This document shows, one piece after another, positions 58,006 to 64,000 of a stretch of DNA of 64,000 nucleotides. Position 1 is the stretch's first letter; the number at the start of each line of letters is the position of its first letter. A model generated the notes under the pieces. The model had not been told where the DNA came from, searched no databases, and was given only the letters and a program-made list of their open reading frames with translations. The translations under genes were made by a program, and so were the position numbers. The DNA is taken from positions 1 through 64,000 of the forward strand of contig JADJVC010000034.1 in assembly GCA_016710685.1 (NCBI GenBank), read 5' to 3'. Source of the stretch: Flavobacteriales bacterium (GTDB lineage: Bacteria > Bacteroidota > Bacteroidia > Flavobacteriales_F > PHOS-HE28).

Positions 58006-59520
58006 CTAACCCTTAACCTCCAGCCCAAGTTCCTTCAACTGCACTGCATCAATTGTCGAAGGCGCATCGATCATTACATCACGCCCGGCGTTATTCTTCG
58101 GAAATGCGATGAACTCGCGGATATCACTTCGGCCGCCGAAAAGCGCCACCCAGCGGTCGAAGCCGAATGCCGCGCCGCCGTGGGGTGGGGCACCGTACTC
58201 GAAGGCATCCAGCAAAAAGCCGAACTTGAAGCGGGCCTCTTCATCGGTAAAACCAAGCACGCGGAACATCGCCTCCTGCATGCTGCGATCGTGGATACGA
58301 ATACTACCGCCGCCGATCTCTGTGCCGTTGATCACGAGGTCGTAGGCATTGGCCTTCACGTTGCCGGGATCGCTTTCCAGCTTATGCGCATCCGCCGGAA
58401 CCGGCGCCGTGAACGGATGGTGCATGGCGTGCCAACGGCCGCTTTCCTCGTCCTTCTCCAACAGCGGGAAGTCCACCACCCACAAGGGTTTGAAGACATT
58501 TGGGTCGCGCAGGTTAAGCAGTTCGCCGAGGTGCAGGCGCAGTTCGTTCAATGCTTTGCGTGTCTTTTCCGCAGGGCCGGCCATAATGCAGAGCAAGTCG
58601 CCTTCCTGCATGCCGAAGCGTTCCGCCCAGCGCTGCAGATCTTCGGGTCCGTAGAACTTGTCCACCGTGCTTTTCAATCCTTCAGCACCCCAGCGCACGA
58701 AGATGATCCCGGTAGCACCTACCTGTGGACGTTTCACGAATTCAATGAGCGCATCGGTCTGCTTGCGGCTCCATGCCGCGCAGCCTTCGGCCTTGATGCC
58801 AACAACAAGTTCCGCATCATCAAAAACCTTGAAGTCCTTGCCGCGAACGAGATCAGCTCCCTCTCCCTCGGAGAACACGATCTGGAAATAACGGTCCATG
58901 CCGGCTACCATCAGCAGTTGCTTGAAGGTCTGCGGGCTTTGCGGCAGCGCGTAGAACTCGCCTTGGTTCATGCGGCTTGGCACCACGAAATCGCGGGCTC
59001 CTTCCGGCGTGCTTTTGATCAATACCGGCGTTTCCACTTCCAGAAATTCCTGTGCGCTGAGGTAGTTGCGCACCTCGATCGCCATGCGGTGGCGCAGCTC
59101 GAAGTTCTTCCGGACGCTGGCCCGACGCAAGTCCAGATAGCGGTACTTCATGCGCAGCTCATCGCCGCCGTCGGTCTCTTCTTCAATGGTGAAAGGCGGT
59201 GTCTTCGCGCCGTTCATCACCTTCAGTTCCGTGGCAAAGATCTCTATCTCGCCAGTGGGGATGTTGACGTTCTTGCTCTGGCGCTCCATCACCGTTCCGG
59301 TCACTTGCACGACAAACTCGCGGCCAAGGCTACGGGCGGTTTCGCGCAGCGTGGCATCGCTGTCGGTGTTGAAGGTGAGCTGCGTGATGCCGTAGCGGTC
59401 GCGCAGGTCCACGAAGGTCATTCCACCGAGGTCGCGGGTGCGTTGGACCCAACCGGCTAGGGTCACGGTATTTCCAGCGTGGGAGAGGCGGAGTTCGCCA
59501 CAGGTATGGGTACGGTACAT
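58006..59520 (-). CDS. aspS: Aspartyl-tRNA synthetase with internal deletion
   Basis: Single open frame, 504 residues from MYRTHTCGELRLSHAGNTV (59520); Bacteroidota AspRS is normally about 580. The anticodon-binding OB domain, class II motif 1 (FLEVETPVLIKSTPEGARDF), the flipping-loop text QSPQTFKQLLMVAGMDRYFQ, the bacterial insertion domain (AGPAEKTRKALNELRLHLGE) and motif 3 (GAPPHGGAAFGFDRW) are all present. Directly after RYFQIV the protein jumps to FSEGEGADLVRGKDFKVFDD: the stretch carrying motif 2 (normally RCFRDEDLRADRQPEFTQ-like) and the following roughly 60 residues is gone, about 78 residues in all, without loss of frame. The junction is at about 58875. As written the enzyme could not activate aspartate. 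Confidence 0.9.
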   Translation of the reverse strand: MYRTHTCGELRLSHAGNTVTLAGWVQRTRDLGGMTFVDLRDRYGITQLTFNTDSDATLRETARSLGREFVVQVTGTVMERQSKNVNIPTGEIEIFATELKVMNGAKTPPFTIEEETDGGDELRMKYRYLDLRRASVRKNFELRHRMAIEVRNYLSAQEFLEVETPVLIKSTPEGARDFVVPSRMNQGEFYALPQSPQTFKQLLMVAGMDRYFQIVFSEGEGADLVRGKDFKVFDDAELVVGIKAEGCAAWSRKQTDALIEFVKRPQVGATGIIFVRWGAEGLKSTVDKFYGPEDLQRWAERFGMQEGDLLCIMAGPAEKTRKALNELRLHLGELLNLRDPNVFKPLWVVDFPLLEKDEESGRWHAMHHPFTAPVPADAHKLESDPGNVKANAYDLVINGTEIGGGSIRIHDRSMQEAMFRVLGFTDEEARFKFGFLLDAFEYGAPPHGGAAFGFDRWVALFGGRSDIREFIAFPKNNAGRDVMIDAPSTIDAVQLKELGLEVKG

Positions 59521-59536
59521 GGGGTTGAAAGCTGCG

Positions 59537-59545
59537 GCGAATGTA
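59537..59545 (-). promoter_or_regulatory. -7 box of aspS
   Basis: The minus strand reads TACATTCGC, 16 bases ahead of the ATG at 59520, giving a short leader. Confidence 0.45.
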
Positions 59546-59567
59546 CCGAACCGGCCCGTGATCACTG

Positions 59568-59966
59568 CTACTGCACCGTCAGCGTCAACGCCTGTTGCGT
59601 AATGTCGCCGTCGTTTTCATCCACGGAGAACCACCATTTTTCAGTGCCGGCCTGGTCGCGTGTGATCACCGTTTTCTCGAAGGTGAACGGGTCGCTGTTT
59701 ACATGCAAGCTGTCCTGCCGGATGCGTGGGCCGTTGTCGTAGGCCACGTCCACGAAGAAGGACCGCAAGTCGTCCGAGCCTTTTGAAACAGTGATGCCGA
59801 TGTGTAACGTGTCCGATATCAGGACGGTATCGTTCAGAAACGTGTAGCCACTGTCCATGCGGAAAGTGATGTCGGCAGCATGGTCGCCATCGGTCTGGTC
59901 CTTAGTGCAGGCGGTGCTTGCGCAGATGAGGACTACTGGCACCAAGTAAAACGCGAAGTTTCGCAT
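59568..59966 (-). CDS. Putative lipoprotein of unknown function
   Basis: Intact, 132 residues. The N-terminus MRNFAFYLVPVVLICASTAC with C20 looks like a lipoprotein signal, although the lipobox (STAC) is weak. The mature part (DITFRMDSGYTFLNDTVLIS, DTLHIGITVSKGSDDLRSFF, VDVAYDNGP, GTEKWWFSVDENDGD) is a single beta-sandwich domain of a kind often seen in small Bacteroidota outer-membrane lipoproteins. An exact -7 box lies just upstream. I do not recognise a family; its location is inferred to be periplasmic-side outer membrane. Confidence 0.65.
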   Translation of the reverse strand: MRNFAFYLVPVVLICASTACTKDQTDGDHAADITFRMDSGYTFLNDTVLISDTLHIGITVSKGSDDLRSFFVDVAYDNGPRIRQDSLHVNSDPFTFEKTVITRDQAGTEKWWFSVDENDGDITQQALTLTVQ

Positions 59967-59969
59967 TCG

Positions 59970-59978
59970 GCAAAGTTA
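59970..59978 (-). promoter_or_regulatory. -7 box of the lipoprotein gene
   Basis: The minus strand reads GTCTAACTTTGCCG; TAACTTTGC is an exact TAnnTTTG match and ends 3 bases before the ATG at 59966, so the message would be leaderless or nearly so. Confidence 0.45.
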
Positions 59979-60066
59979 GACCGGGGGAACTTGGTGAGCG
60001 TTCGATCCCGCTATTTCACACCGCGCCCAACAACGTGCTTCCTCCGGTCAGCAGGCTCACCTTCGG

Positions 60067-60468
60067 TCAGCAGGACCGCATGCGGTTCCCTCGCGCCTCA
60101 TGCGTCACTTCGGCCAAGCCAAGGGCTTCCATCAACGGTGGCAAGTACACCCCGAAGCGTCCACGCAATCCCTTTTTCAAACCGTACCAACCTTTTACCG
60201 GGTTCTTTTCGCTGCGGCCCCAAGCCTCCACAGTGCCCTCTTTCGTAGGCTTTTGTTCGTCGGCACCGCCCAGGTCCATCCAATCGCCGTGCTTCTTCAG
60301 CATGGCATGCAGGTCGTTGATGCAACGCATATCGTAGAGCAGGACCGTCTTGCCCACCGTGCATACAAGGACTTCTTTACCGTCCTTCTCATCAACGTGC
60401 ATGGTGTACTCCGATGTGTTCGGTGGGGTCTTCAATTTCCAGGGGTTGTCCTTGTTGCGCTTTTCCAT
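60067..60468 (-). CDS. Conserved hypothetical cytosolic protein
   Basis: 133 residues: MEKRNKDNPWKLKTPPNTSE, YTMHVDEKDGKEVLVCTVGK, TVLLYDMRCINDLHAMLKKH, DWMDLGGADEQKPTKEGTVE, WYGLKKGLRGRFGVYLPPLM. It has no signal peptide or membrane helix. The text is compact and looks like a whole small domain; I have seen similar proteins annotated only as domains of unknown function and give no role. The last residues (EARGNRMRSC) may be altered by an indel because related proteins seem to end differently. Spacing to the next gene on the same strand is 70 bp. Confidence 0.65.
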   Translation of the reverse strand: MEKRNKDNPWKLKTPPNTSEYTMHVDEKDGKEVLVCTVGKTVLLYDMRCINDLHAMLKKHGDWMDLGGADEQKPTKEGTVEAWGRSEKNPVKGWYGLKKGLRGRFGVYLPPLMEALGLAEVTHEARGNRMRSC

Positions 60469-60538
60469 TTTCTTGAGTTGTTAGTTAGGCCGGGAAATTT
60501 CCCGCCCGTACAGGAGTCGATACCGATCGACGGTGCAT

Positions 60539-61045
60539 TCAATTGGCTTTGCTTTGGATCAGTTCAGCTTCCTTCTTCAGGTCTGCTGCGAAGGTGTCGA
60601 AATTTTCATCGAACGAAGGGATGTACTTGGCATACATCGGGAACATCAAGCCGCCTATGCGCTCGCTCATGGAAAAGGTCACTGTACCATCGCTATTGTT
60701 GGCGAGGGTGTATGTGCGTTGGCCTTTACCATCTCCCCACACAAGCTTCTTGCCGGGCTGGAATTCCTTCACTTTCAATTTGAAGCTGCGTTTAGCATCA
60801 AGGGTGCTCTTCAGCACGATCTTTTCGCCCAGCGCGATCTGGCCTTCAATGGAAGTGACGGTGCTGTTCCAACGCGGATAATCCGCCGCGTTGGTGAGCA
60901 GTGCCCAGATGATCGCCTCATCCGCTTGAATGACCGTGACCACGGTGGTCTCCCGGTGGAAGGTGGTCTTGTTCGTGGTGGCTTTCATCTGTGCGAAAGA
61001 CGCGGTGGTTGCCATGATCGCGAGGGTGGTGAAAAGTAAGTTCAT
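60539..61045 (-). CDS. Exported SRPBCC (START-like) domain protein
   Basis: Intact, 168 residues. Signal peptide MNLLFTTLAIMATTASFAQM, then a SRPBCC fold: VTVIQADEAIIWALLTNAAD, YPRWNSTVTSIEGQIALGEK, FKLKVKEFQPGKKLVWGDGK, and the long C-terminal helix FDENFDTFAADLKKEAELIQ. These domains hold hydrophobic ligands in a deep pocket. The presence of a signal peptide is unusual for the family and suggests a periplasmic lipid or small-molecule binder. It lies 63 bp downstream of an ECF sigma gene on the same strand and may be in its operon. Confidence 0.8.
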   Translation of the reverse strand: MNLLFTTLAIMATTASFAQMKATTNKTTFHRETTVVTVIQADEAIIWALLTNAADYPRWNSTVTSIEGQIALGEKIVLKSTLDAKRSFKLKVKEFQPGKKLVWGDGKGQRTYTLANNSDGTVTFSMSERIGGLMFPMYAKYIPSFDENFDTFAADLKKEAELIQSKAN

Positions 61046-61108
61046 CGTTGTGTTCCCTTCTTTGACGGACCGGTGATCCGAAACGATAGGATTCTTGGAA
61101 AAATACTT

Positions 61109-61930
61109 TCAACTCCCCGTCAATTCCTGCTCCGGTCGCTGCTCCATCACCTTTCTGTCAAACTCCAAATGATGCAGTTGCAGCGTAGCTGCCGGCGAGG
61201 TGAACGGGTCCAACTCTTGCATCACTTTCATGCGCAGGTCGAAAAGATGCTCCTTGTCCTTCTTCGCCGCATCGCGCACCATTTGGATCTTCACGGCTTC
61301 TTCCTGCGCGTTCTGTTTGGGGTTGAAGATGCCGTTGAGCTCCGTACATTGGTGGCATACGCCTTCCTTGTTGATCAACGCGCACCGCTTGTCGAAGACC
61401 TCGATCATTTTGCCGCGACCGGTGTGCAGGTAATATTTGATCATGGCCTCGTTGCTGTCCATGATCTCCGAGATCTCCTTCACACTGAATTCGTAAACCT
61501 CCTTCAGCATGAGTGCGATCTGCTGCTCCAGCGGTAGCGAGCGGCTCACACAGGTGAAGCAGAAAGCGATGTGCTCGCGGATCTCAAATGCACCTTGAGG
61601 CGAGGTTTGGCGGATGGTCATGGCCTCGCGGAAGAATTCTTGATCGCCCATAGCGGCCTCCTTGCAGATGTCGCCCACGTTTTCCGGCCAACGCTTCAGC
61701 GAACGCAAGTGGTCGCGCGCAATGTTCTGTGCAATGGCGAAGAGCCAAGTCTTCACGGAGCTGTCTGCCTTGAACTGCTCTAGACTGCGCTGCGCCCGGA
61801 TCCAGGTCTCTTGTACGATGTCCTCCGCATCCTGCTTGTTTGCGGTGATGCGCAGGATGTAGGACTTGAGCGCAGCACTGCATCGCTCGAACTCAGCCGT
61901 GAGGCTCTCTGAACTTAGGACCATGGACAT
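61109..61930 (-). CDS. ECF sigma factor with cysteine-containing C-terminal extension
   Basis: Intact, 273 residues (ATG 61924 is an alternative). Region 2: YILRITANKQDAEDIVQETW, SVKTWLFAIAQNIARDHLRS. Region 4: LPLEQQIALMLKEVYEFSVK, EISEIMDSNEAMIKYYLHTG. After region 4 there are about 85 extra residues, starting EGVCHQCTELNGIFNPKQNA, with a CxxC and a long charged helix. Ordinary ECF factors end near residue 190, so the tail may sense metal or redox state or replace a separate anti-sigma. Region 2-4 linker also holds HIAFCFTCVSRSL with another CxxC. No anti-sigma gene lies beside it. Probably controls the SRPBCC gene and others. Confidence 0.85.
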   Translation of the reverse strand: MSMVLSSESLTAEFERCSAALKSYILRITANKQDAEDIVQETWIRAQRSLEQFKADSSVKTWLFAIAQNIARDHLRSLKRWPENVGDICKEAAMGDQEFFREAMTIRQTSPQGAFEIREHIAFCFTCVSRSLPLEQQIALMLKEVYEFSVKEISEIMDSNEAMIKYYLHTGRGKMIEVFDKRCALINKEGVCHQCTELNGIFNPKQNAQEEAVKIQMVRDAAKKDKEHLFDLRMKVMQELDPFTSPAATLQLHHLEFDRKVMEQRPEQELTGS

Positions 61931-61984
61931 AGCGGCAAGATAGACACCGGCTGCGCTTCCGTTCCATGTTCTTGAAGCCTTAGC

Positions 61985-63124
61985 TCACAGCGTCCCCCGG
62001 CTCTCCTGCTCCCGTTCTATCGCCTCGAACAGCGCCTTGAAATTCCCCTTACCGAAGCTCTTCGCGCCCTTGCGTTGAATGATCTCATAGAACAGCGTGG
62101 GGCGGTCTTCCACGGGCTTGCTGAAGAGTTGCAGCAGGTATCCTTCGTCGTCCACATCCACGAGGATGCCGAGCTCGCAAAGCGGGCCGAGGTCCTCGTC
62201 GATCGGACCCGTGCGCTCCAGTAGACCTTCGTAGTAACTCGAAGGTACTTTCAGGAATTCCACGCCACGGCTCATCAAGTCGCGCACGGTTTTCACAATA
62301 TCGTCCGTGGCCACGGCGATGTGCTGCACGCCTTCACCGTTGTAGAAGTCGAGGTATTCCTCTACCTGGCTGCGTTTTTTGCCCTTGGCCGGCTCGTTGA
62401 TGGGGAACTTGATGCGGCCGTTGCCGTTGCTCATCACCTTGCTCATCAGCGCGCTGTACTCGGTGCTGATGTCCTTGTCGTCGAAGCTCAGCAGGTTCGC
62501 GAACCCCATCACTTTCTCGTAGAACTCCACCCACTTGTTCATCTGGTTCCAGCCCACGTTCGCCACCATGTGGTCCACGTATTTCAGGCCGGCTGGCGGC
62601 GGATTGTAGGCGCTTTTCCAAGGCTTGTAGCCGGGCAGGAAGGTGCCGTTGTAGTTCTTGCGTTCCACGAAAATGTGTACCGTGTCGCCGTACAGCTTGA
62701 TGCCGCTCTTCACCACTTCGCCATCGGCATCTTTCTCCACAGTAGGTTCCATAAAGCTGATCGCGCCGCGCTTTATGGTTTCTTCGTAGGCCTTGCGGGA
62801 ATCATCCACCCACAGCGCGATAACCTTCACGCCATCGCCGTGCTGGCGCAAGTGGTCGTTGATCGGACTGTCCTTTGTGAGCGGTGTTGTAAGCACCAAA
62901 CGGATCTTGTCCTGCACGATCACGTAGCTGGTGCGGTCCTTCACGCCGGTCTCCAAACCTGCGTAAGCAAGGCTCTGGAAACCGAAGGCGGTCTTGTAGT
63001 AGTGTGCGGCCTGCTTGGCGTTGCCGACGTAGAATTCGATGTAGTCGGTGCCGAGCAGTGGCAAGAAGTCAGCCGCTGCGGGGTTGATCTTCTCGAGTTC
63101 GGGGGTTGCGGTCTGGATAGCCAT
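61985..63124 (-). CDS. hppD: 4-hydroxyphenylpyruvate dioxygenase
   Basis: Intact, 379 residues. Non-haem Fe(II) enzyme turning 4-hydroxyphenylpyruvate into homogentisate in tyrosine breakdown. Two VOC domains: the first begins DYIEFYVGNAKQAAHYYKTA, the second YVDHMVANVGWNQMNKWVEF. Iron ligands are the His of VDHMV, the His of EGVQHIAVAT and the Glu of LFYEIIQRKG. The C-terminal helix FGKGNFKALFEAIEREQESR is the gate helix. The start MAIQTATPELEKI has no competing upstream ATG. The next enzyme, HmgA, is encoded on the same strand but upstream, with a four-helix-bundle gene in between. Confidence 0.95.
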   Translation of the reverse strand: MAIQTATPELEKINPAAADFLPLLGTDYIEFYVGNAKQAAHYYKTAFGFQSLAYAGLETGVKDRTSYVIVQDKIRLVLTTPLTKDSPINDHLRQHGDGVKVIALWVDDSRKAYEETIKRGAISFMEPTVEKDADGEVVKSGIKLYGDTVHIFVERKNYNGTFLPGYKPWKSAYNPPPAGLKYVDHMVANVGWNQMNKWVEFYEKVMGFANLLSFDDKDISTEYSALMSKVMSNGNGRIKFPINEPAKGKKRSQVEEYLDFYNGEGVQHIAVATDDIVKTVRDLMSRGVEFLKVPSSYYEGLLERTGPIDEDLGPLCELGILVDVDDEGYLLQLFSKPVEDRPTLFYEIIQRKGAKSFGKGNFKALFEAIEREQESRGTL

Positions 63125-63148
63125 GGTTGCGAATGTGTTGATCAGGAA

Positions 63149-63190
63149 GATCAGAAAATTGGCCGCGACGACGGCACTCGGTTTCTGATC
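63149..63190. repeat. GATCAGAAA/TTTCTGATC inverted repeat
   Basis: GATCAGAAA (63149-63157) and TTTCTGATC (63182-63190) are perfectly inverted with a 24-bp spacer. The right arm also recurs directly at 63711-63719 on the other side of the four-helix gene. Confidence 0.7.
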
Positions 63191-63192
63191 CT

Positions 63193-63672
63193 CTACTTGC
63201 CCGATTTTTTGATCGTGGTTTGTAGTTTTGCGTTACTGGTTGAAATGATCTTGTTCAGGACCCGAACGATGGGCACTAAGTTATCGAGGCAGGATTTGGC
63301 AGCGGCCAAGTTGCGTTCTATGCAGAGGAGCAGCCAATACTCAGTTTCATCTGCCTCCTTCAATGCGATCTTCATCTTGTGAATAAAGTCCCTCAGGCTT
63401 TCGCCGTTTTGTGCTTCGCCCACCAACGCCCCAATGGCTGTGCCGGAGCGAAAAAGCTGGTTCGACACTACAAATTTCTTCTTCTCCTGCAATTCCTCGG
63501 CAAGATCCCAAATGGAAAGAGCGAAGCGAAAGGTCATGGTCACGATCGCATTGTCTTTGTAACGCGCATTGTACGATGCTGGAGCATCTGCGACGATCGA
63601 AGAGCCAAGGAGTTCATCCTCCAAAATGGCATTCTGCCATTCCTTAAGGTCCATGTGTTTCAGCTCAGTCAT
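63193..63672 (-). CDS. Four-helix-bundle protein (23S rRNA IVP/Avd-like)
   Basis: About 159 residues from MTELKHMDLKEW (63672; ATG 63654 is possible, and the frame is open to 63768 but that part is repeat-derived text, NNQTIRRSENE). Text: YKDNAIVTMTFRFALSIWDL, AEELQEKKKFVVSNQLFRSG, TAIGALVGEAQNGESLRDFI, HKMKIALKEADETEYWLLLC. This matches the S23/TIGR02436 four-helix family (QL.RSG.SI.an..EA…dfi.Kl.iAlKEa.ET.yWL). Such proteins form small positively charged helical barrels and are known from 23S rRNA intervening sequences and, as Avd, from diversity-generating retroelements. No reverse transcriptase is nearby. The gene splits hppD from hmgA and is flanked by 9-bp direct repeats. Confidence 0.85.
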   Translation of the reverse strand: MTELKHMDLKEWQNAILEDELLGSSIVADAPASYNARYKDNAIVTMTFRFALSIWDLAEELQEKKKFVVSNQLFRSGTAIGALVGEAQNGESLRDFIHKMKIALKEADETEYWLLLCIERNLAAAKSCLDNLVPIVRVLNKIISTSNAKLQTTIKKSGK

Positions 63673-63710
63673 CCTGCCCAAGTCGTTTTGTCGCGGCAAC
63701 GGCATTTCAT

Positions 63711-63736
63711 TTTCTGATCGTCTGATCGTCTGATTA
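63711..63736. repeat. TCTGATCG octamer array
   Basis: TCTGATCG, TCTGATCG, TCTGATTA (63713-63736), an 8-bp period. It runs right up to and includes the complement of the hmgA stop codon (63734-63736). TTTCTGATC at its left end is the direct repeat of 63182-63190. Confidence 0.8.
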
Positions 63737-64000
63737 TTCCAGCCAACTCTTCCAGTACTTCCCGTCATCGATCTTCATCGCCTCCTCCGTCACCATCAGC
63801 GGCTTGAAGGTGTCCAGCATAACGGCGAGTTCATCCGTTTTCGTCTTGCCGATGCTGCGCTCCATGGCACCGGGCTGCGGGCCGTGCGGAATGCCCGCGA
63901 CGTGCAACGTAATGTCGCCGGCATCGATGTCGTTCCGGCTCATGAAGTCGCCGTCCACGTAGTAGAGGATCTCGTCGCTGTCGATGTTGCTGTGGTTGTA
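63734..64000 (-). CDS. hmgA: Homogentisate 1,2-dioxygenase, C-terminal part (runs off window)
   Basis: The last 88 residues are visible: YNHSNIDSDEILYYVDGDFM, SRNDIDAGDITLHVAGIPHG, PQPGAMERSIGKTKTDELAV, MLDTFKPLMVTEEAMKIDDG, KYWKSWLE. The H.N.DsDEvlyYv.GdfmsR and iPHGPqPGa segments are the cupin iron-site region of HmgA, with Glu and His ligands. The enzyme opens the ring of homogentisate, the product of HppD, so the two genes form a tyrosine-degradation set. The 5' end lies outside the window. Confidence 0.9.
   Translation of the reverse strand, partial: YNHSNIDSDEILYYVDGDFMSRNDIDAGDITLHVAGIPHGPQPGAMERSIGKTKTDELAVMLDTFKPLMVTEEAMKIDDGKYWKSWLE

Noticed and set aside
58180..59460. 426-residue plus-strand frame
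   Set aside because: Antisense shadow of aspS.
63193..63672. Diversity-generating retroelement (Avd accessory gene)
   Set aside because: The four-helix protein resembles Avd, but no reverse transcriptase, template repeat or variable repeat is visible within the window.

Overview
The window looks like a piece of a Bacteroidota genome, most likely a Flavobacteriales-type lineage with fairly high GC. Several lines support this. Eight gene loci encode secreted proteins; three end in CHU_C-type (type B) sorting domains and five in type A-like domains or degraded versions of them. There are three PorP/SprF-family outer-membrane proteins, a PorE-like OmpA protein, a DUF2723 membrane protein and an HppD/HmgA tyrosine-degradation pair. 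Many genes carry -7 boxes of the Bacteroidota form TAnnTT(T/C)G. No rRNA, CRISPR array, transposase or phage gene was seen.

Layout. 0-5 kb: a small secreted protein, an anti-sigma/ECF sigma pair on the minus strand, a secreted type A sorting protein and moaA, all badly frameshifted. 5-9.2 kb: a large secreted repeat protein, then a GNAT acetyltransferase overlapping the DNA glycosylase gene tag. 9.2-12.8 kb: a RelE/ParE-like toxin-antitoxin pair, fdhD carrying an inserted block of heptamer repeats, and a translationally coupled run of group III truncated haemoglobin, small membrane protein, RIC (ScdA/YtfE) and hemerythrin protein, which reads as a nitric-oxide/nitrosative-stress operon. 12.8-18.5 kb: lepA (minus), a nidogen-like secreted protein and metG. 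18.6-24.3 kb: a very large minus-strand secreted protein with FN3 and PKD domains, then a beta-carbonic anhydrase. 24.4-25.1 kb: tRNA-Arg(CCT), a DUF1572/DinB-like gene and an inverted-repeat element.

25.2-52.2 kb is the centrepiece. Three times in a row a type IX cargo protein with a C-terminal CHU_C domain is followed, with overlapping stop and start codons, by its own PorP/SprF-family protein. The cargos are a 341-aa protein, an approximately 3,750-aa SprB-repeat giant and a 2,637-aa protein built from 30 copies of an 82-aa repeat I cannot name. The last module continues into a TPR/beta-propeller/OmpA protein of PorE type. The likely joint job is export and surface anchoring of filamentous adhesins for gliding or attachment.

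52.2-64 kb is mostly housekeeping on the minus strand: polysaccharide deacetylase, DUF2723 protein, tRNA-Gln(TTG) on the plus strand, an M90 metallopeptidase, a nucleoside deaminase, aspS (missing about 78 residues including class II motif 2), three small envelope or unknown proteins, a second ECF sigma factor, hppD, a four-helix-bundle gene flanked by 9-bp direct repeats, and the 3' end of hmgA, which runs off the window.

Single-base frameshifts are very frequent in the left 24 kb and much rarer from 25 kb on. The protein homology continues across each break, so I read most of them as uncorrected assembly errors rather than decay. Frameshifted loci are therefore given as whole genes with the breaks described.
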